A stretch of DNA of 64,000 bases from Secundilactobacillus collinoides DSM 20515 = JCM 1123 (GTDB lineage Bacteria; Bacillota; Bacilli; Lactobacillales; Lactobacillaceae), in the NCBI RefSeq assembly GCF_001435975.1, contig NZ_AYYR01000039.1, forward strand, positions 1 to 64,000. Reading direction: 5' to 3'. The translations under genes and the position numbers were made by a program. Shown here piece by piece: positions 25,374 to 35,027 of the stretch. Positions within the stretch are counted from its first letter, which is position 1, and every line of letters begins with the position of its first letter. The notes beneath the pieces are model-generated. The model was not told the origin of the DNA. It saw only the letters and a list, made by a program, of their open reading frames with translations, and did no database searches.

Positions 25374-27203
25374 TCACCCACCAAGCGCCCCAGTATACAG
25401 TTCATAATACTTCCCATGCTTAGCCAGCAACGCCTCATGCGTCCCAGACTCAACAATGCGGCCGTCACCGATCACGAGAATTAAATCGGCGTTAAACACT
25501 GTCGATAACCGGTGGGCAATCGCAAACGTGGTTCGGCCAGTCATCAAATTATCCATCCCTGCCTGAACCAGTTGCTCCGTCCGCGAATCAATATTCGAAG
25601 TGGCTTCATCCAAAATCATCACCGGCGGGTCCACGAGTGCCGCCCGCGCAATCGACAACATTTGCTGCTGTCCTGAAGACAACTCACTACCATTCCCAGT
25701 AATCTGAGTCTCGTATTTATCAGGTAACGTTTCAATAAATTTGTCCGCATTGGCCAGTTTTGCGGCTGCAATGACTTCATCATCGGTTGCCGTCATCCGT
25801 CCGTACCGAATATTATCTGCAATTGTACCGCTAAAAAGATGGGTCTCCTGCAGTACAATGGCCACGGAGCGGCGCAGTGCTTCTTTGTTGATCCGAGTAA
25901 TATTGATACCATCATAGGTGATCTGACCGCTGTCGATGTCATAGAACCGGTTCAGCATGTTGGTAATAGTCGTTTTCCCCGCCCCAGTTTCACCAACCAA
26001 GGCAATCTTTTCACCGGCCTCGACGTCAAAACTGATGTCGTGCAACCCGGCATCTGAATTTGGATATTCGAAGCTAACGTCTTTAAAACTAATTTGACCG
26101 CGAACGGGAAGCTGTTTGTCACCATCTTGCCAGCACCAGGTCTCGCCCTTTTGCGTCAAGGTAACAGTGCCGCTATCGGCTTCCGGCGCCTCATCAAGCA
26201 ACTGGAAAATTCGCCCTGCTCCGGCCATAGCCTGGATAATTGCGTTTAACTGTTGTGAGATCTGCGCGATTGGCTGACTGAACGACCGACTCAGTTGCAG
26301 AAATGCAGCAATCGTTCCCAGTGTCAGCAAGCTGGCATGGGTGATTGCCAGTGCCCCGCCAGCAATCGCAATCAGCACGTACAGCAGATTTCCCAAGTTA
26401 CCCATGATTGGAAATAACATCGTCGAAAAACCGTTAGCCAGCCGCGCGTCATTTCGCAGGTCGTCATTATACTGGTCAAATTCCTGTTTAACAGTGGCCT
26501 CATGCGAGAAGACTTTGATTACTTTTTGCCCGTTCAGCATCTCTTCGATAAACGCGTTCAGGCTCCCGATCGACGCCTGCTGCGCGCGAAAATATTTGCT
26601 GGAACGCGCGGTCAGCCAACGGACGATGACAATACTCGTGGCGAAAATCAACAGTGAAATGAGTGTCAAAATCGGACTTAAGCTCACCATGGCTACCAGC
26701 GCGAAAACTACGTTAAACGTGGCCACGATAAACTGCGGAAAGCTTTGCGTGATCAACTGCGTCAGCGTGTCAACGTCATTGGTATAACGGCTCATCACGT
26801 TACCGTAGTCGTTTTCATCAAAGTAGCGCAACGGCAAGGATTCCATCTTGGTAAACATCTGGTCCCGAATCGATTTTTGAATCCGTTGTCCTAAAACAGC
26901 CATGATTTGACTGTAGGCGACGGTTGCAAGTACGCCGGTGTAAAATAGGGCACCCATGATCAAAATTGCTTCAAGCAGCGGGCCGTAGTTAGGATGATTG
27001 CTGCGCATTAACGGCAAAACATAGTCGTCGATCAGTCGTTGAATGAACAACGAACCAGCCACCCCCGCCAACGCGCTGATAATGATCGCAATGAAGGCAA
27101 TGACCAGCCACCCCTTGTACTGACTGAAAATGAGTGCAATAAGGCGTTTAAACGTCTGACGGCGCTGCGTTGTTTTTGATGTTTGTGTTGTCGCGTTAGT
27201 CAT
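25374..27203 (-). CDS. ABC exporter subunit, TMD-NBD half-transporter (catalytically intact partner)
   Basis: Half-transporter of 609 residues: six-helix membrane domain (about 30-330) followed by an ATPase domain with Walker A GETGAGKTT, Walker B VMILDEATS with catalytic Glu, and H-loop AIAHRL. Its signature motif is LSSGQ rather than LSGGQ. With the upstream gene it forms a heterodimer like LmrCD/BmrCD, in which one ATP site is degenerate; the altered signature here would face the altered Walker motifs of the partner. Start ATG at 27203 overlaps the partner's last eight bases (ATGACTAA), with GGGGAGG upstream. Probably exports drugs, lipids or peptides. Confidence 0.9.
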   Translation of the reverse strand: MTNATTQTSKTTQRRQTFKRLIALIFSQYKGWLVIAFIAIIISALAGVAGSLFIQRLIDDYVLPLMRSNHPNYGPLLEAILIMGALFYTGVLATVAYSQIMAVLGQRIQKSIRDQMFTKMESLPLRYFDENDYGNVMSRYTNDVDTLTQLITQSFPQFIVATFNVVFALVAMVSLSPILTLISLLIFATSIVIVRWLTARSSKYFRAQQASIGSLNAFIEEMLNGQKVIKVFSHEATVKQEFDQYNDDLRNDARLANGFSTMLFPIMGNLGNLLYVLIAIAGGALAITHASLLTLGTIAAFLQLSRSFSQPIAQISQQLNAIIQAMAGAGRIFQLLDEAPEADSGTVTLTQKGETWCWQDGDKQLPVRGQISFKDVSFEYPNSDAGLHDISFDVEAGEKIALVGETGAGKTTITNMLNRFYDIDSGQITYDGINITRINKEALRRSVAIVLQETHLFSGTIADNIRYGRMTATDDEVIAAAKLANADKFIETLPDKYETQITGNGSELSSGQQQMLSIARAALVDPPVMILDEATSNIDSRTEQLVQAGMDNLMTGRTTFAIAHRLSTVFNADLILVIGDGRIVESGTHEALLAKHGKYYELYTGALGG

Positions 27204-28929
27204 GCTGGCCACCTCCCCGCTTTGTTTGCGTGTCATACAGCTGCCGGTACCACTCATTTTCAGCCAGCAATTCGCTGTGGGTACCCGCGGCGGCAATTTT
27301 GCCGCCAGCCATGATTAAAATCTTGTCTGCATCAACGATACCGCCCAGCCGCTGAGTGATGATCAGTTTGGTAACGTCCGGCATTTCATGGCGAAACGCC
27401 TGCCAGATTTTCGCCTCAGTATTCGTATCTGTCGCACTCGTTGCGTTATCGAGAATCAGAATCTTCGGGTGTTTCAGCAGCGCCCGCGCAATCGTGAGCC
27501 GCTGCTTCTGGCCGCCGGAAACATTCTGTCCGGTCTGTTCCAGCGGCGTGTCATAACCCTGCGGCAGCGTTTGAATAAAACCGTCTGCCTGGGCTAATTG
27601 GGCGGCATGCTGAATCTCCTCATCGGTGGCATCCGCGTCACCCCACTTGAGATTATCGCGAATGGTGCCGGAAAACAGGGTGGTCGTTTGCAGGACAACT
27701 GAAACATTATCCCGTAACGTTTTTAAATCGTAATCCCGCACGTCTTGCCCAGCGACACGGACCGTTCCAGCAGTCGCGTCATAAAGTCGCGGAATCAATT
27801 CGACCAGCGTACTCTTCGACGTCCCGGTCTCACCGATAATACCAATCGTTTGCCCGCTTTTAATATGCAGGTCGACATCGTGGAGCTGGTCTTTTTTTGT
27901 GCCCGGATAACGAAATGAGACTCGTTCAAAATCAATGGCACCGTTCGCCACGTCTGTGCGTGCATCTGGTTTGTCCGCAATGGCCGATTCACTGTTCAGG
28001 ACTTCCACCACACGTTCTGCTGAGGCCTGAGAAACAGATAGTTGGGAAAAAATCATCGACAGCATGTTCAAACTAAAGAGAATGGAGGTGCTGTAAGAAA
28101 AGAGACTTACAAACTGGCCAACCTCAAGCTGTTTACCGACGATCAGCTTGGCGCCAAACCATGAGAGCAGCAACATGGTCGTATTGATGACCAGTTGCAT
28201 CAGCGGCATGTTGAGGGCCACGATTCGTTGTGCTTTGGAAAACACTTTAAAGATGTTGCCGGAAGCTGCTTTGAACTTGGCTGTCTCGCTATCCTGCTGA
28301 CCATATGTTTTGACAACCCGGATGCCCCGCAGGTTTTCCCGAACGACCCGATTCAACTGGTCGTACCGTTTGAAAACCTGCCGAAAAAGCGGTCGTGATT
28401 TACTAACGATCGTGACCAACCCAACGGCCAGAATTGGAACGACGATGACAAACAGCCACGCCATTTCAGCATTCACTGTAAACGCCATGACGATTGAAAA
28501 AATCAGCATGGACGGCGCCCGAAAGGCAATTCGAATCAGCATTTGATAGGCCGTTTGAATGTTTGTGATATCCGTTGTCAGCCGCGTTACCAGACTGGAG
28601 GTTGAGAACTGGTCCAAATTTTGAAACGAAAAGGTCTGAATGTGGTAAAACAAATCCTGTCGCAAGTTTTTCGCATACCCCGCAGCTGCCTGACTGGACA
28701 CCCAACTGGCACCAGCGCCCATCACCAGAGAAAACAGGGCCATCACCAGTAGCAAAAGGCCGACCCGTACCACTAAATTTAGGTTGCCGGGTCGAATGCC
28801 CTGGTCAATAATTGCCGCCATTAAAAAGGGAATAAATGTTTCTATAGCGGCTTCAGCGACCACCAAAATGGGCGAAATGATCGTCATTCGTTTATATTCA
28901 CGTATCGATTGCATTAAGGTGTGTAACAT
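27196..28929 (-). CDS. ABC exporter subunit with degenerate ATP site
   Basis: Half-transporter of 577 residues: six-helix membrane domain, then an ATPase domain whose own catalytic residues are altered. Walker A reads GETGTSKST (366-374), with Ser where the Gly before Lys is expected; Walker B ends LDN (D494, N495) instead of LDE; the H-loop His is Gln (TQRL, Q526). The signature VSGGQ is intact and would complete the partner's good site. This is the expected layout of an asymmetric heterodimeric exporter, but loss of the P-loop glycine is more extreme than usual. First gene of the two-gene operon. Confidence 0.9.
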   Translation of the reverse strand: MLHTLMQSIREYKRMTIISPILVVAEAAIETFIPFLMAAIIDQGIRPGNLNLVVRVGLLLLVMALFSLVMGAGASWVSSQAAAGYAKNLRQDLFYHIQTFSFQNLDQFSTSSLVTRLTTDITNIQTAYQMLIRIAFRAPSMLIFSIVMAFTVNAEMAWLFVIVVPILAVGLVTIVSKSRPLFRQVFKRYDQLNRVVRENLRGIRVVKTYGQQDSETAKFKAASGNIFKVFSKAQRIVALNMPLMQLVINTTMLLLSWFGAKLIVGKQLEVGQFVSLFSYSTSILFSLNMLSMIFSQLSVSQASAERVVEVLNSESAIADKPDARTDVANGAIDFERVSFRYPGTKKDQLHDVDLHIKSGQTIGIIGETGTSKSTLVELIPRLYDATAGTVRVAGQDVRDYDLKTLRDNVSVVLQTTTLFSGTIRDNLKWGDADATDEEIQHAAQLAQADGFIQTLPQGYDTPLEQTGQNVSGGQKQRLTIARALLKHPKILILDNATSATDTNTEAKIWQAFRHEMPDVTKLIITQRLGGIVDADKILIMAGGKIAAAGTHSELLAENEWYRQLYDTQTKRGGGQHD

Positions 28930-29080
28930 CGTAACCCTACCCCCAATCCTTCAATGATTAATCGCCTTATTTTAGCATTGCACCCAGCTAATTTGTTGTT
29001 GAAACACTTAATTGTGAAAGCATGGTGGCATGCCCATCATATGAGCCTTTACTGTTCACAAATTTGCACCTCAAGCCAAC

Positions 29081-29109
29081 AAAAAAGTCCACATTGAAGT
29101 GGACTTTTT
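29081..29109 (-). terminator. Terminator of the upstream stress-protein gene
   Basis: AAAAAGTCCAC / GTGGACTTTTT hairpin 38 bases after the uspA-like stop, with T runs on both strands. Confidence 0.8.
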
Positions 29110-29146
29110 CCTGTCTATTCGAGAGTTTACCCTTAAGCCAATATTC

Positions 29147-29590
29147 TTAGTGTTTCTTCTCATCTTGGCTGATAACGAGGACTGGTACGGTTGATCTTCT
29201 GACCACGTATGCCGTGGTCGAACCCATAATTGCCCGGTTTAACCCGTGAGCACCCGACTTACCAATTACGGTCAACGTTGTTCCAAGCCGTTCTGGCAAG
29301 GATTCTGCGATGGCCTGTTTGGGAATGCCGACTTCAAAATGCGTTTCCAGCACGATGCCAGCGTCCTTCGCTTCACCAGCCGCCTGGTTCAGCGCGACTT
29401 CAGCCTGGTCCTTCATGTGCTGCATAATATCATCACCAAAGACCGCGCCATACTGAGTGTAACTTTGATCATTGGCCACACTCACCGCGTAGATCTTCGA
29501 ATCGTAGTGTTTTGCAATATCAAACGCTGCTCTGAGGGCCGCAAAAGCATTTTCACTACCGTCTAAGGGTACCAAGATTTTTTCAAACAT
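29147..29590 (-). CDS. Universal stress protein, UspA family
   Basis: Cytosolic protein of 147 residues with one Usp domain: ILVPLDGSENAFAAL at the start and the ATP-binding-type segment VIGKSGAHGLNRAIMGSTTAYVVRRSTVPVLV at the end (G-2x-G-9x-G-S/T pattern). ATG at 29590 is eight bases after GGAGG; an in-frame GTG at 29599 is too close. Single gene with its own terminator. Stress role inferred from family. Confidence 0.9.
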   Translation of the reverse strand: MFEKILVPLDGSENAFAALRAAFDIAKHYDSKIYAVSVANDQSYTQYGAVFGDDIMQHMKDQAEVALNQAAGEAKDAGIVLETHFEVGIPKQAIAESLPERLGTTLTVIGKSGAHGLNRAIMGSTTAYVVRRSTVPVLVISQDEKKH

Positions 29591-29852
29591 CGAGACCACC
29601 TCCGTTTTGTTGTCTATACCTTAATGTTAGCACAGTTGAAAGCGGTACCGGTATTGATACGTACCGTGAATTTCTGCTTCATTTCTTTCTTCTACTTAAA
29701 TACGGTATGCGAAACACCCGTTGTGAAAATAACACGTTAATCTCTAAATGGCTGACACTTAAAAAATCAAATTTTCACTCACCGCAAACATACAAGTGGC
29801 ACAAAAAAGTTTGTTTCTGAACATAAGCACGTTCTCATTTAATCGTGCCGTC

Positions 29853-31433
29853 TTATGATTCGTATACCGGCTGCCCCTTCATCCAAGTACTATTGACGCG
29901 CGTTTCTCCTATTTTATCTGGGATCACCGAAAACAAATCTTGATTCAAAACGACAAAATCTGCGCGCTTGCCAACGACTAGCTGTCCACTATCAGTGAGG
30001 CCCGCAATGGCAGCGGCCCACTTGGTGTATCCTAAAACGGCCTCGCCAATCGAAATTGCCTCCGAAGCATTGACCACATCACCATTCACTGCCGTGCGAT
30101 TCACCGCCGCCTGCATGGCGATAAACGGGCTGTCCGGTTCGGCCCATGGCGTGCATGGCGCATCGGAACTCAGCGCGGTCGCTGCCGTCGCCAGCATCGA
30201 TTTTATGCGGTAAGCGTTCTTAAATTGGCCTGCCGACAAATACGTCCGGTAAGACTCATCTTCAGCAAAGTAGAAGATCGGTTGGGTCACCAATGCATAC
30301 TGCATCTTGGCGGCCTTGATCTGGGCCAGCATGGTGTCACTCAACAAGGTAGCGTGCTCGATTCGGATGGACGGCCGGTCTGCCAGCCACGGCTCAACCC
30401 GGTCCGTTGTATCCAAAATCAATTGAACTGCGGCGTCGCCCATCGCGTGCACGGCCACCTGTAACTGATGTGCCCGTGCAAACGTCACTGCAGCCATTAA
30501 ATCAGCCCCTGTGGTTAACTGTATGCCGTTTTGACCACTTGGATAGGGCTGCTGGTTCCAGGCCGTTTCGCCCGAAATACTGCCGTCCATGAACACCTTA
30601 ACGCCGCCAATAGTCAGGTTGTCATTTTCAGTTGGCAAAATCGGTTGCGGGTCGTTTTTAAGTTCGTCCCACACGTAATAAATAGCCGTTTGCGGTTTAA
30701 AACCAGCCTTCATAGCGTCCTGATACAGGTTGAGCGAATCATACGGCCGCTTGCGCCCCATCAACTCACCAATAGCAACCAATCCGTTAGCCAAATAGTG
30801 GTCGGATGTATTCACCATGTTGATCACATCCTGCTGGTAATTTTGCGCGGATTTTTCGCGAATCAACAGCTGAGAAGCCGCCACTTCCTGCATGTAGCCG
30901 TTAGGACGACCATCCGGAAAACGACCAATGTGTCCGCCCTCTGGATCGGGAGTATCAGCCGTGATGCCCGCTAACGCAAGAGCCTTGGAATTACCAACCG
31001 ATGAATGGCAATCCGACCGGTAGATAAAAATCGGCTGTTCAGTTGTGATGGCATCAAAATCATCGATTGTTGGCGTGCGGTGTTCAGCTAGTTTTGTCTC
31101 GTCAAAGCCCCACCCTTCGAGCCAAACATCAGGTCCCTGACCAAATTCGGGTGAGCGGCGCAACGCCTGCTGCATGTCGGCAATGCTGTTAATGTCCGGC
31201 GGTGTGCAGGCCACACCATGAAGCGCATCCGCGATATACTTCGGGTGGGTATGGATGTCCAGCAGCCCCGGTAAAACAGTCTGGCGCTTTAAGTCCACCA
31301 CGTCGTCAGATTGCGGGGCAGCTGCGGTTGCCCCAGTCCAAGTGATTCGTCCGTCAACCACTTGCATAGCTTCAACGAAAGCGGTTTCGTTTTTCCCTGT
31401 AAAAATGTGTCCGTTCACAAATGTCGTCATCAT
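29853..31433 (-). CDS. Amidohydrolase, YtcJ-like (Amidohydro_3)
   Basis: Cytosolic metal-dependent hydrolase of 526 residues. Metal-site motifs: LLDIHTHPKY near residues 57-66, FMDGSISGETAWN, VAVHAMGDAAV, IEHATLLS, and the late Asp in LSSDAPCTPWAEP. The first two residues are both Met, so the start may be 31433 or 31430. Family members act on N-acylated or cyclic amide compounds; no specific substrate can be assigned. Isolated gene; about 200 bases on each side lack other features. Confidence 0.85.
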   Translation of the reverse strand: MMTTFVNGHIFTGKNETAFVEAMQVVDGRITWTGATAAAPQSDDVVDLKRQTVLPGLLDIHTHPKYIADALHGVACTPPDINSIADMQQALRRSPEFGQGPDVWLEGWGFDETKLAEHRTPTIDDFDAITTEQPIFIYRSDCHSSVGNSKALALAGITADTPDPEGGHIGRFPDGRPNGYMQEVAASQLLIREKSAQNYQQDVINMVNTSDHYLANGLVAIGELMGRKRPYDSLNLYQDAMKAGFKPQTAIYYVWDELKNDPQPILPTENDNLTIGGVKVFMDGSISGETAWNQQPYPSGQNGIQLTTGADLMAAVTFARAHQLQVAVHAMGDAAVQLILDTTDRVEPWLADRPSIRIEHATLLSDTMLAQIKAAKMQYALVTQPIFYFAEDESYRTYLSAGQFKNAYRIKSMLATAATALSSDAPCTPWAEPDSPFIAMQAAVNRTAVNGDVVNASEAISIGEAVLGYTKWAAAIAGLTDSGQLVVGKRADFVVLNQDLFSVIPDKIGETRVNSTWMKGQPVYES

Positions 31434-31623
31434 AATCCCTCATTTTACAAGTTATTGTTTGATTATCTTTGCCCCTATTCTACCGATTTTTACCACCGAA
31501 AAAAAGCCCAATTCTACAAACCCGCGTCCCACTTGAAACGCCAGATTTTCTCCAAAAGTCAATATTGAATTGCAATTTTTCTGTTTCTATAATGGGAACT
31601 AGTTTAACTCGGGGGGAATTAAA

Positions 31624-31848
31624 ATGCAGGACACATCAAGTAATTTATTAACGACAATCAAGAACGCTTATCGCCATAACTGGGTCATCCAACTTCAATT
31701 TAATCGCAATGGCAGCGTCACCGGCATGGTCAATACCTACACCGATGATGGCCATTTTTATTTGACCCACGATGGTGACGTCAAAGAGTTCCAACTGGAC
31801 GAGTTAAGGGGCGTTCAGGTTGTGAATGAGAAATGGTGGACGAATTAA
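31624..31848 (+). CDS. Hypothetical small protein
   Basis: Protein of 74 residues with a strong GGGGGG ribosome-binding site before the ATG. The pattern (WVIQLQFNRNGSVTGMVNTY ... FQLDELRGVQVVNEKWW) suggests a small beta-barrel, somewhat like the WYL or YolD-type fold, but I cannot assign it. It precedes the tandem repeat array. Confidence 0.6.
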   Translation: MQDTSSNLLTTIKNAYRHNWVIQLQFNRNGSVTGMVNTYTDDGHFYLTHDGDVKEFQLDELRGVQVVNEKWWTN

Positions 31849-31937
31849 GCGCGTGTGGAGAAAGGCAGTTAAGGCGTGGTGTCTAGTCTTTTGGAGCATG
31901 TTTCGGTTACATAAAATAGAAGTATTAAACGATCATA

Positions 31938-32678
31938 ATAAAAAGGATGCTCACTGGTTGAGCATCCTTTTTATTATTGATAGGGCAAGTTCTGGGAAGT
32001 GAACTTTGGAGGCTCTTTTTGTTAAAGGCTTCATTGGCACGGTGCTTAGCTGTCCTCGAAACTCAACGTGCTGCACAAGGCAGAGGGTTACTGTCTAAGG
32101 CACTTCGACCAGAAACGCAAATTTGGCCGGTAATTAAATTAATAAAAAGGGTACTCATAATGCGAGTTTCCTTTTTATGACTGTTTCAAGTGTTCTGGGC
32201 AGCGAGTATTTGAGTCTCTCTTTGTTATAGACCCCCATTGGCACTGTGCTTGGCTGTCCTCAAGACTAAACGTGCTGCACAAGGCAGAGGGCTCCTGCCT
32301 AAGGCACTTCGACCAAAAAAGGCAAACCCGGATGGTAATTAAGGTCATAAAAAGGATACTCATAATACGAGTATCCTTTTTATGACTGTTTCAAGTGTTC
32401 TGGGCAGCGAGCTTTTGAGTCTCTCTTTTTTAAAGACCCCATTGGCACTGTGCTTGGCTGTCCTCGAGACTAAACGTGCTGCAGAAGGCAGAGGGCTCCT
32501 GCCTAAGGCACTTCGACCAAAAAAGGCAAACCCGGATGGTAATTAAGGTCATAAAAAGGATACTCATAGTACGAGTATCCTTTTTATGACTGTTTCAAGT
32601 GTTCTGGGCAGCGAACTTTTGAGTCTCTCTTTTTAAAGGCCCCATTGGCACTGTGCTTGGCTGTCCTCGAGACTAAAC
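31938..32678 (+). repeat. Tandem array of ~204-bp units, each with a small hairpin and a half hairpin element
   Basis: Short hairpins of the form ATAAAAAGGATACTC/GAGTATCCTTTTTAT begin at 31938, 32142, 32346 and 32550, a period of 204 bases. Each unit continues with TGTTTCAAGTGTTCTGGGCAG-like sequence, TGTCCTCGAGACTAAACG, and the 5' arm of the long-hairpin element up to about the apex (AAACCCGG), then ATGGTAATTAAGGTC and the next short hairpin. The third and fourth units are nearly identical, the first most diverged. The array runs into the complete element at 32679. No coding capacity is seen from 31849 to 32793. Confidence 0.88.
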
Positions 32679-32796
32679 GTGCTGCACAGGCCAGGGGGCT
32701 ACTGCCTAAGCAACTTCCGGCATAAAATCCAAAACCGGGATTTTCTGCCGAAAGTTGCTTAGGCTCCGCCCCCTAACCGGCCTGTTCCGCACTCTA
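32679..32796 (+). repeat. Long-hairpin element, complete copy 7
   Basis: Outer stem GTGC/GCAC, CAGGCC/GGCCTG, AGGGGGC/GCCCCCT; inner stem CCTAAGCAACTTTCGGCA-type arms with apex AATCCAAAACCGGGATT. It ends GCACTCTA, and the minus-strand TAG at 32794-32796 is the stop codon of the acetoin reductase gene. Confidence 0.87.
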
Positions 32797-33564
32797 ATGA
32801 AATCTCATCCCACCATCCACCTGCAGTGACTGCCCGGTGATATAGCCGGCGGCATCCGATGCGAACCATGCCACGACTTCTGCTACATCAGCTGGTGTTG
32901 CTTCACGGCCGATTGCGATTTCTTCCAAGCAATCCGCCTGTTGTTTTGCAATCGTTTCATGCTTGATTGCCGCAGTTTTCTTATCGATGGCGTCCCGCAT
33001 CTTAGTGCGGACAATTCCTGGGTTGTAGGCGTTTACCGTGATCTTATCCTTAGCTAATTCCTTGGCTGCCGACTGGGTCAGACCACGAATACCAAACTTG
33101 GAGGCAGAATAAGCACTTTGCAAAGCTGAAGCTTCATATCCGGCCAATGACGCTGCGTTCACGATACGACCGCCATTGCCCTGCTTCTTAAACTGGGCTG
33201 CGGCAGCTTGGATACCCCAATAAGTCCCCTTGAGGTTAACGTCCAATAATCGTTCAACGTCATCGGGATCCGAATCTACGAAACTGTCAATAAATGCGAT
33301 TCCTGCATTATTGACGTACAGTGCTAAGTCGCCGAGATCAGCGACTGCGTTTTTAACAAGTTCAAAGACCTCATCCCGGTGCGCCACATCAACGTGGTAT
33401 GACTTTGCCTGGTGGCCTTCACTGGTTAAATCGGCGGCCACTTTCGCAGCTGTGTCATCATTGATGTCTGCCACGGCAATGGCGTAACCATCCTTCACTA
33501 AGCGATGAGCAATGCCTTCGCCAATTCCTTGGCCGGCACCAGTAATGATTGCAAGTTTACTCAT
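32794..33564 (-). CDS. butA: Acetoin/diacetyl reductase (short-chain dehydrogenase)
   Basis: Cytosolic NAD(P)H oxidoreductase of 256 residues interconverting diacetyl, acetoin and 2,3-butanediol. Rossmann motif TGAGQGIGEGIA (8-19), NNAGIA, catalytic Ser in NAASLAGYE, YSASK, and NPGIVRTKM; the sequence closely follows the (S)-acetoin-forming diacetyl reductases. It starts 28 bases after the luxS stop with GGAGG before the ATG and no intervening terminator, so it may be the last gene of the methionine operon. Its TAG stop is the end of the hairpin element. Confidence 0.85.
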   Translation of the reverse strand: MSKLAIITGAGQGIGEGIAHRLVKDGYAIAVADINDDTAAKVAADLTSEGHQAKSYHVDVAHRDEVFELVKNAVADLGDLALYVNNAGIAFIDSFVDSDPDDVERLLDVNLKGTYWGIQAAAAQFKKQGNGGRIVNAASLAGYEASALQSAYSASKFGIRGLTQSAAKELAKDKITVNAYNPGIVRTKMRDAIDKKTAAIKHETIAKQQADCLEEIAIGREATPADVAEVVAWFASDAAGYITGQSLQVDGGMRFH

Positions 33565-33592
33565 TTCGCATACCTCCTTAAATGGGCTTTAA

Positions 33593-34066
33593 CTAGATAA
33601 CGTTACGGTTGAACGGATCGTCAGAGATACCTTCAGCCAAAATGTCCTTTGACCATTCCTTAGCTGAGAACAATGAGTGATCCCGGTAATTCCCGCAGCT
33701 GTATTTGTCAGTGCCTTGAACATCGTCCCAGGTAATCTTGTTTGCGATGTCATCTAAAGAGCCCTTTAAAGCCTTGGCAACTTCTGTGGTTGAGTGTTGA
33801 CCCCAAGTAATCAAATGGAAACCGGTCCGGCAACCAAATGGTGAACAGTCGATAACGCCGTCAAGACGGTCACGCAGCAGGCCAGCAAGTAAATGTTCGA
33901 TGGTGTGCAAACCGGCTGTTGGAATGGCGTTTTCGTTTGGTTGAACGAGACGCAGGTCGTAGTTGCTGATGATGTCGCCCTTTTCGCCGTGTTCTTCAGT
34001 AATTAAACGAACGTATGGTGCCTTTACCTTTGTGTGATCCAGGGTGAAACTTTCTACTTTAGCCAT
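33593..34066 (-). CDS. luxS: S-ribosylhomocysteine lyase
   Basis: Cytosolic metalloenzyme of 157 residues cleaving S-ribosylhomocysteine to homocysteine and the AI-2 precursor. Metal ligands H54 and H58 in HTIEHLLAG, the catalytic Cys in [10 protein letters not shown] and the late Cys ligand in [11 protein letters not shown] are all present. AAAGGAG precedes the ATG. It lies 49 bases after metQ with no terminator between, which links methyl-cycle recycling to methionine uptake. Confidence 0.95.
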   Translation of the reverse strand: MAKVESFTLDHTKVKAPYVRLITEEHGEKGDIISNYDLRLVQPNENAIPTAGLHTIEHLLAGLLRDRLDGVIDCSPFGCRTGFHLITWGQHSTTEVAKALKGSLDDIANKITWDDVQGTDKYSCGNYRDHSLFSAKEWSKDILAEGISDDPFNRNVI

Positions 34067-34115
34067 AATTGATGATCTCCTTTTATATTAACTGTTTTAG
34101 CTGATTTGAAACGAC

Positions 34116-34976
34116 CTAGTTGTTAAAGTACGACAGCGGCTTGCTAACTTCGATCTTGGTGCCGTAGTACTTCTGCTTGATGTATTTTTGAATATCTTTC
34201 TTGTGGTAGAGCTTAACCAACTTCTTGTATGACTTGTTGTTTTTGTTCTTAGCAGCAGTAGCCAAGATGTTGATGTTGTCCTTCGTACTTTGATCAACCT
34301 TTTCGTGGAAGATGGAATCGGTCAGCACGTGCAGGTGTCCTTCCAAAGCGACCGTGTTTGAAATGAGCACGGCGTCAACGTTGTTGATAACCCGTGGACC
34401 AGTGGTATCATCAATTTCCTTAAACTTCAGGTGCTTTGGGTTGGACTTGATGTCACTCACAGTGCCTAAGTAACCGAAGTTCTTATCCAAAGTGATTAGA
34501 CCGGCTTTTTGCAACAGGATCAAACCACGAGCGGCTTGTGATGGGTTGTTGGCAATCGCAATCGTTGCACCATCGGGAATGTCTTTAACACTCTTGTACT
34601 TCTTAGAGTAAATGCCCATGGGTTCCAGGTAAGTGGTTCCTAAAGCAGCCAGTTTGCTGGACTTGTTTTCCTTGTTGTAAGCCAGGTAGTATGACCATGA
34701 CTGGAAGGCGTTAACGTCAACGTTGCCTTGAGCGGTCGCCTTATTCAGCTGGACCCCATCGGTAATCTGCTTAACCTTGATTTTCAGGCCCATATTCTTT
34801 GCATCCTTCGACTTTGCGATGTGTTGCCAGATGTCGTAGTCAGACCCCTGTGAGCCAACCGTGATGGTGCTTGTCTTCGTCGCACTAGCACTATGGCTCG
34901 TTGCGGCATGAATCCCAAAAATTGCGATTACAATCACGACAATAATGCCGATTAACCACCAAAAACTTTTCTTCAT
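34116..34976 (-). CDS. metQ: Methionine ABC transporter substrate-binding protein, membrane-anchored
   Basis: NlpA/MetQ-type binding protein of 286 residues. The N-terminal helix (WWLIGIIVVIVIAIFGI) is followed by a Ser/Thr-rich linker and no cysteine, so instead of the usual lipoprotein anchor it seems to keep an uncleaved or signal-peptidase-I-type segment. Binding-protein segments: TITVGSQGSDYDIWQ, QSWSYYLAYN, YSKKYKSVKDIPDGATIAIANNPS. ATG at 34976 lies eight bases after AGAGG. Fourth gene of the operon. Confidence 0.9.
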   Translation of the reverse strand: MKKSFWWLIGIIVVIVIAIFGIHAATSHSASATKTSTITVGSQGSDYDIWQHIAKSKDAKNMGLKIKVKQITDGVQLNKATAQGNVDVNAFQSWSYYLAYNKENKSSKLAALGTTYLEPMGIYSKKYKSVKDIPDGATIAIANNPSQAARGLILLQKAGLITLDKNFGYLGTVSDIKSNPKHLKFKEIDDTTGPRVINNVDAVLISNTVALEGHLHVLTDSIFHEKVDQSTKDNINILATAAKNKNNKSYKKLVKLYHKKDIQKYIKQKYYGTKIEVSKPLSYFNN

Positions 34977-35027
34977 ACTTTCCACCTCTAATTAATCTCT
35001 AAATCCTCTTTTAAAGTTTGTTTCCTA

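Noticed and set aside
31938-32678. Tandem array considered as a CRISPR array
   Set aside because: Period of about 204 bp with conserved 'spacers' and no cas genes; units are whole-length duplications, not short repeats with unique spacers.
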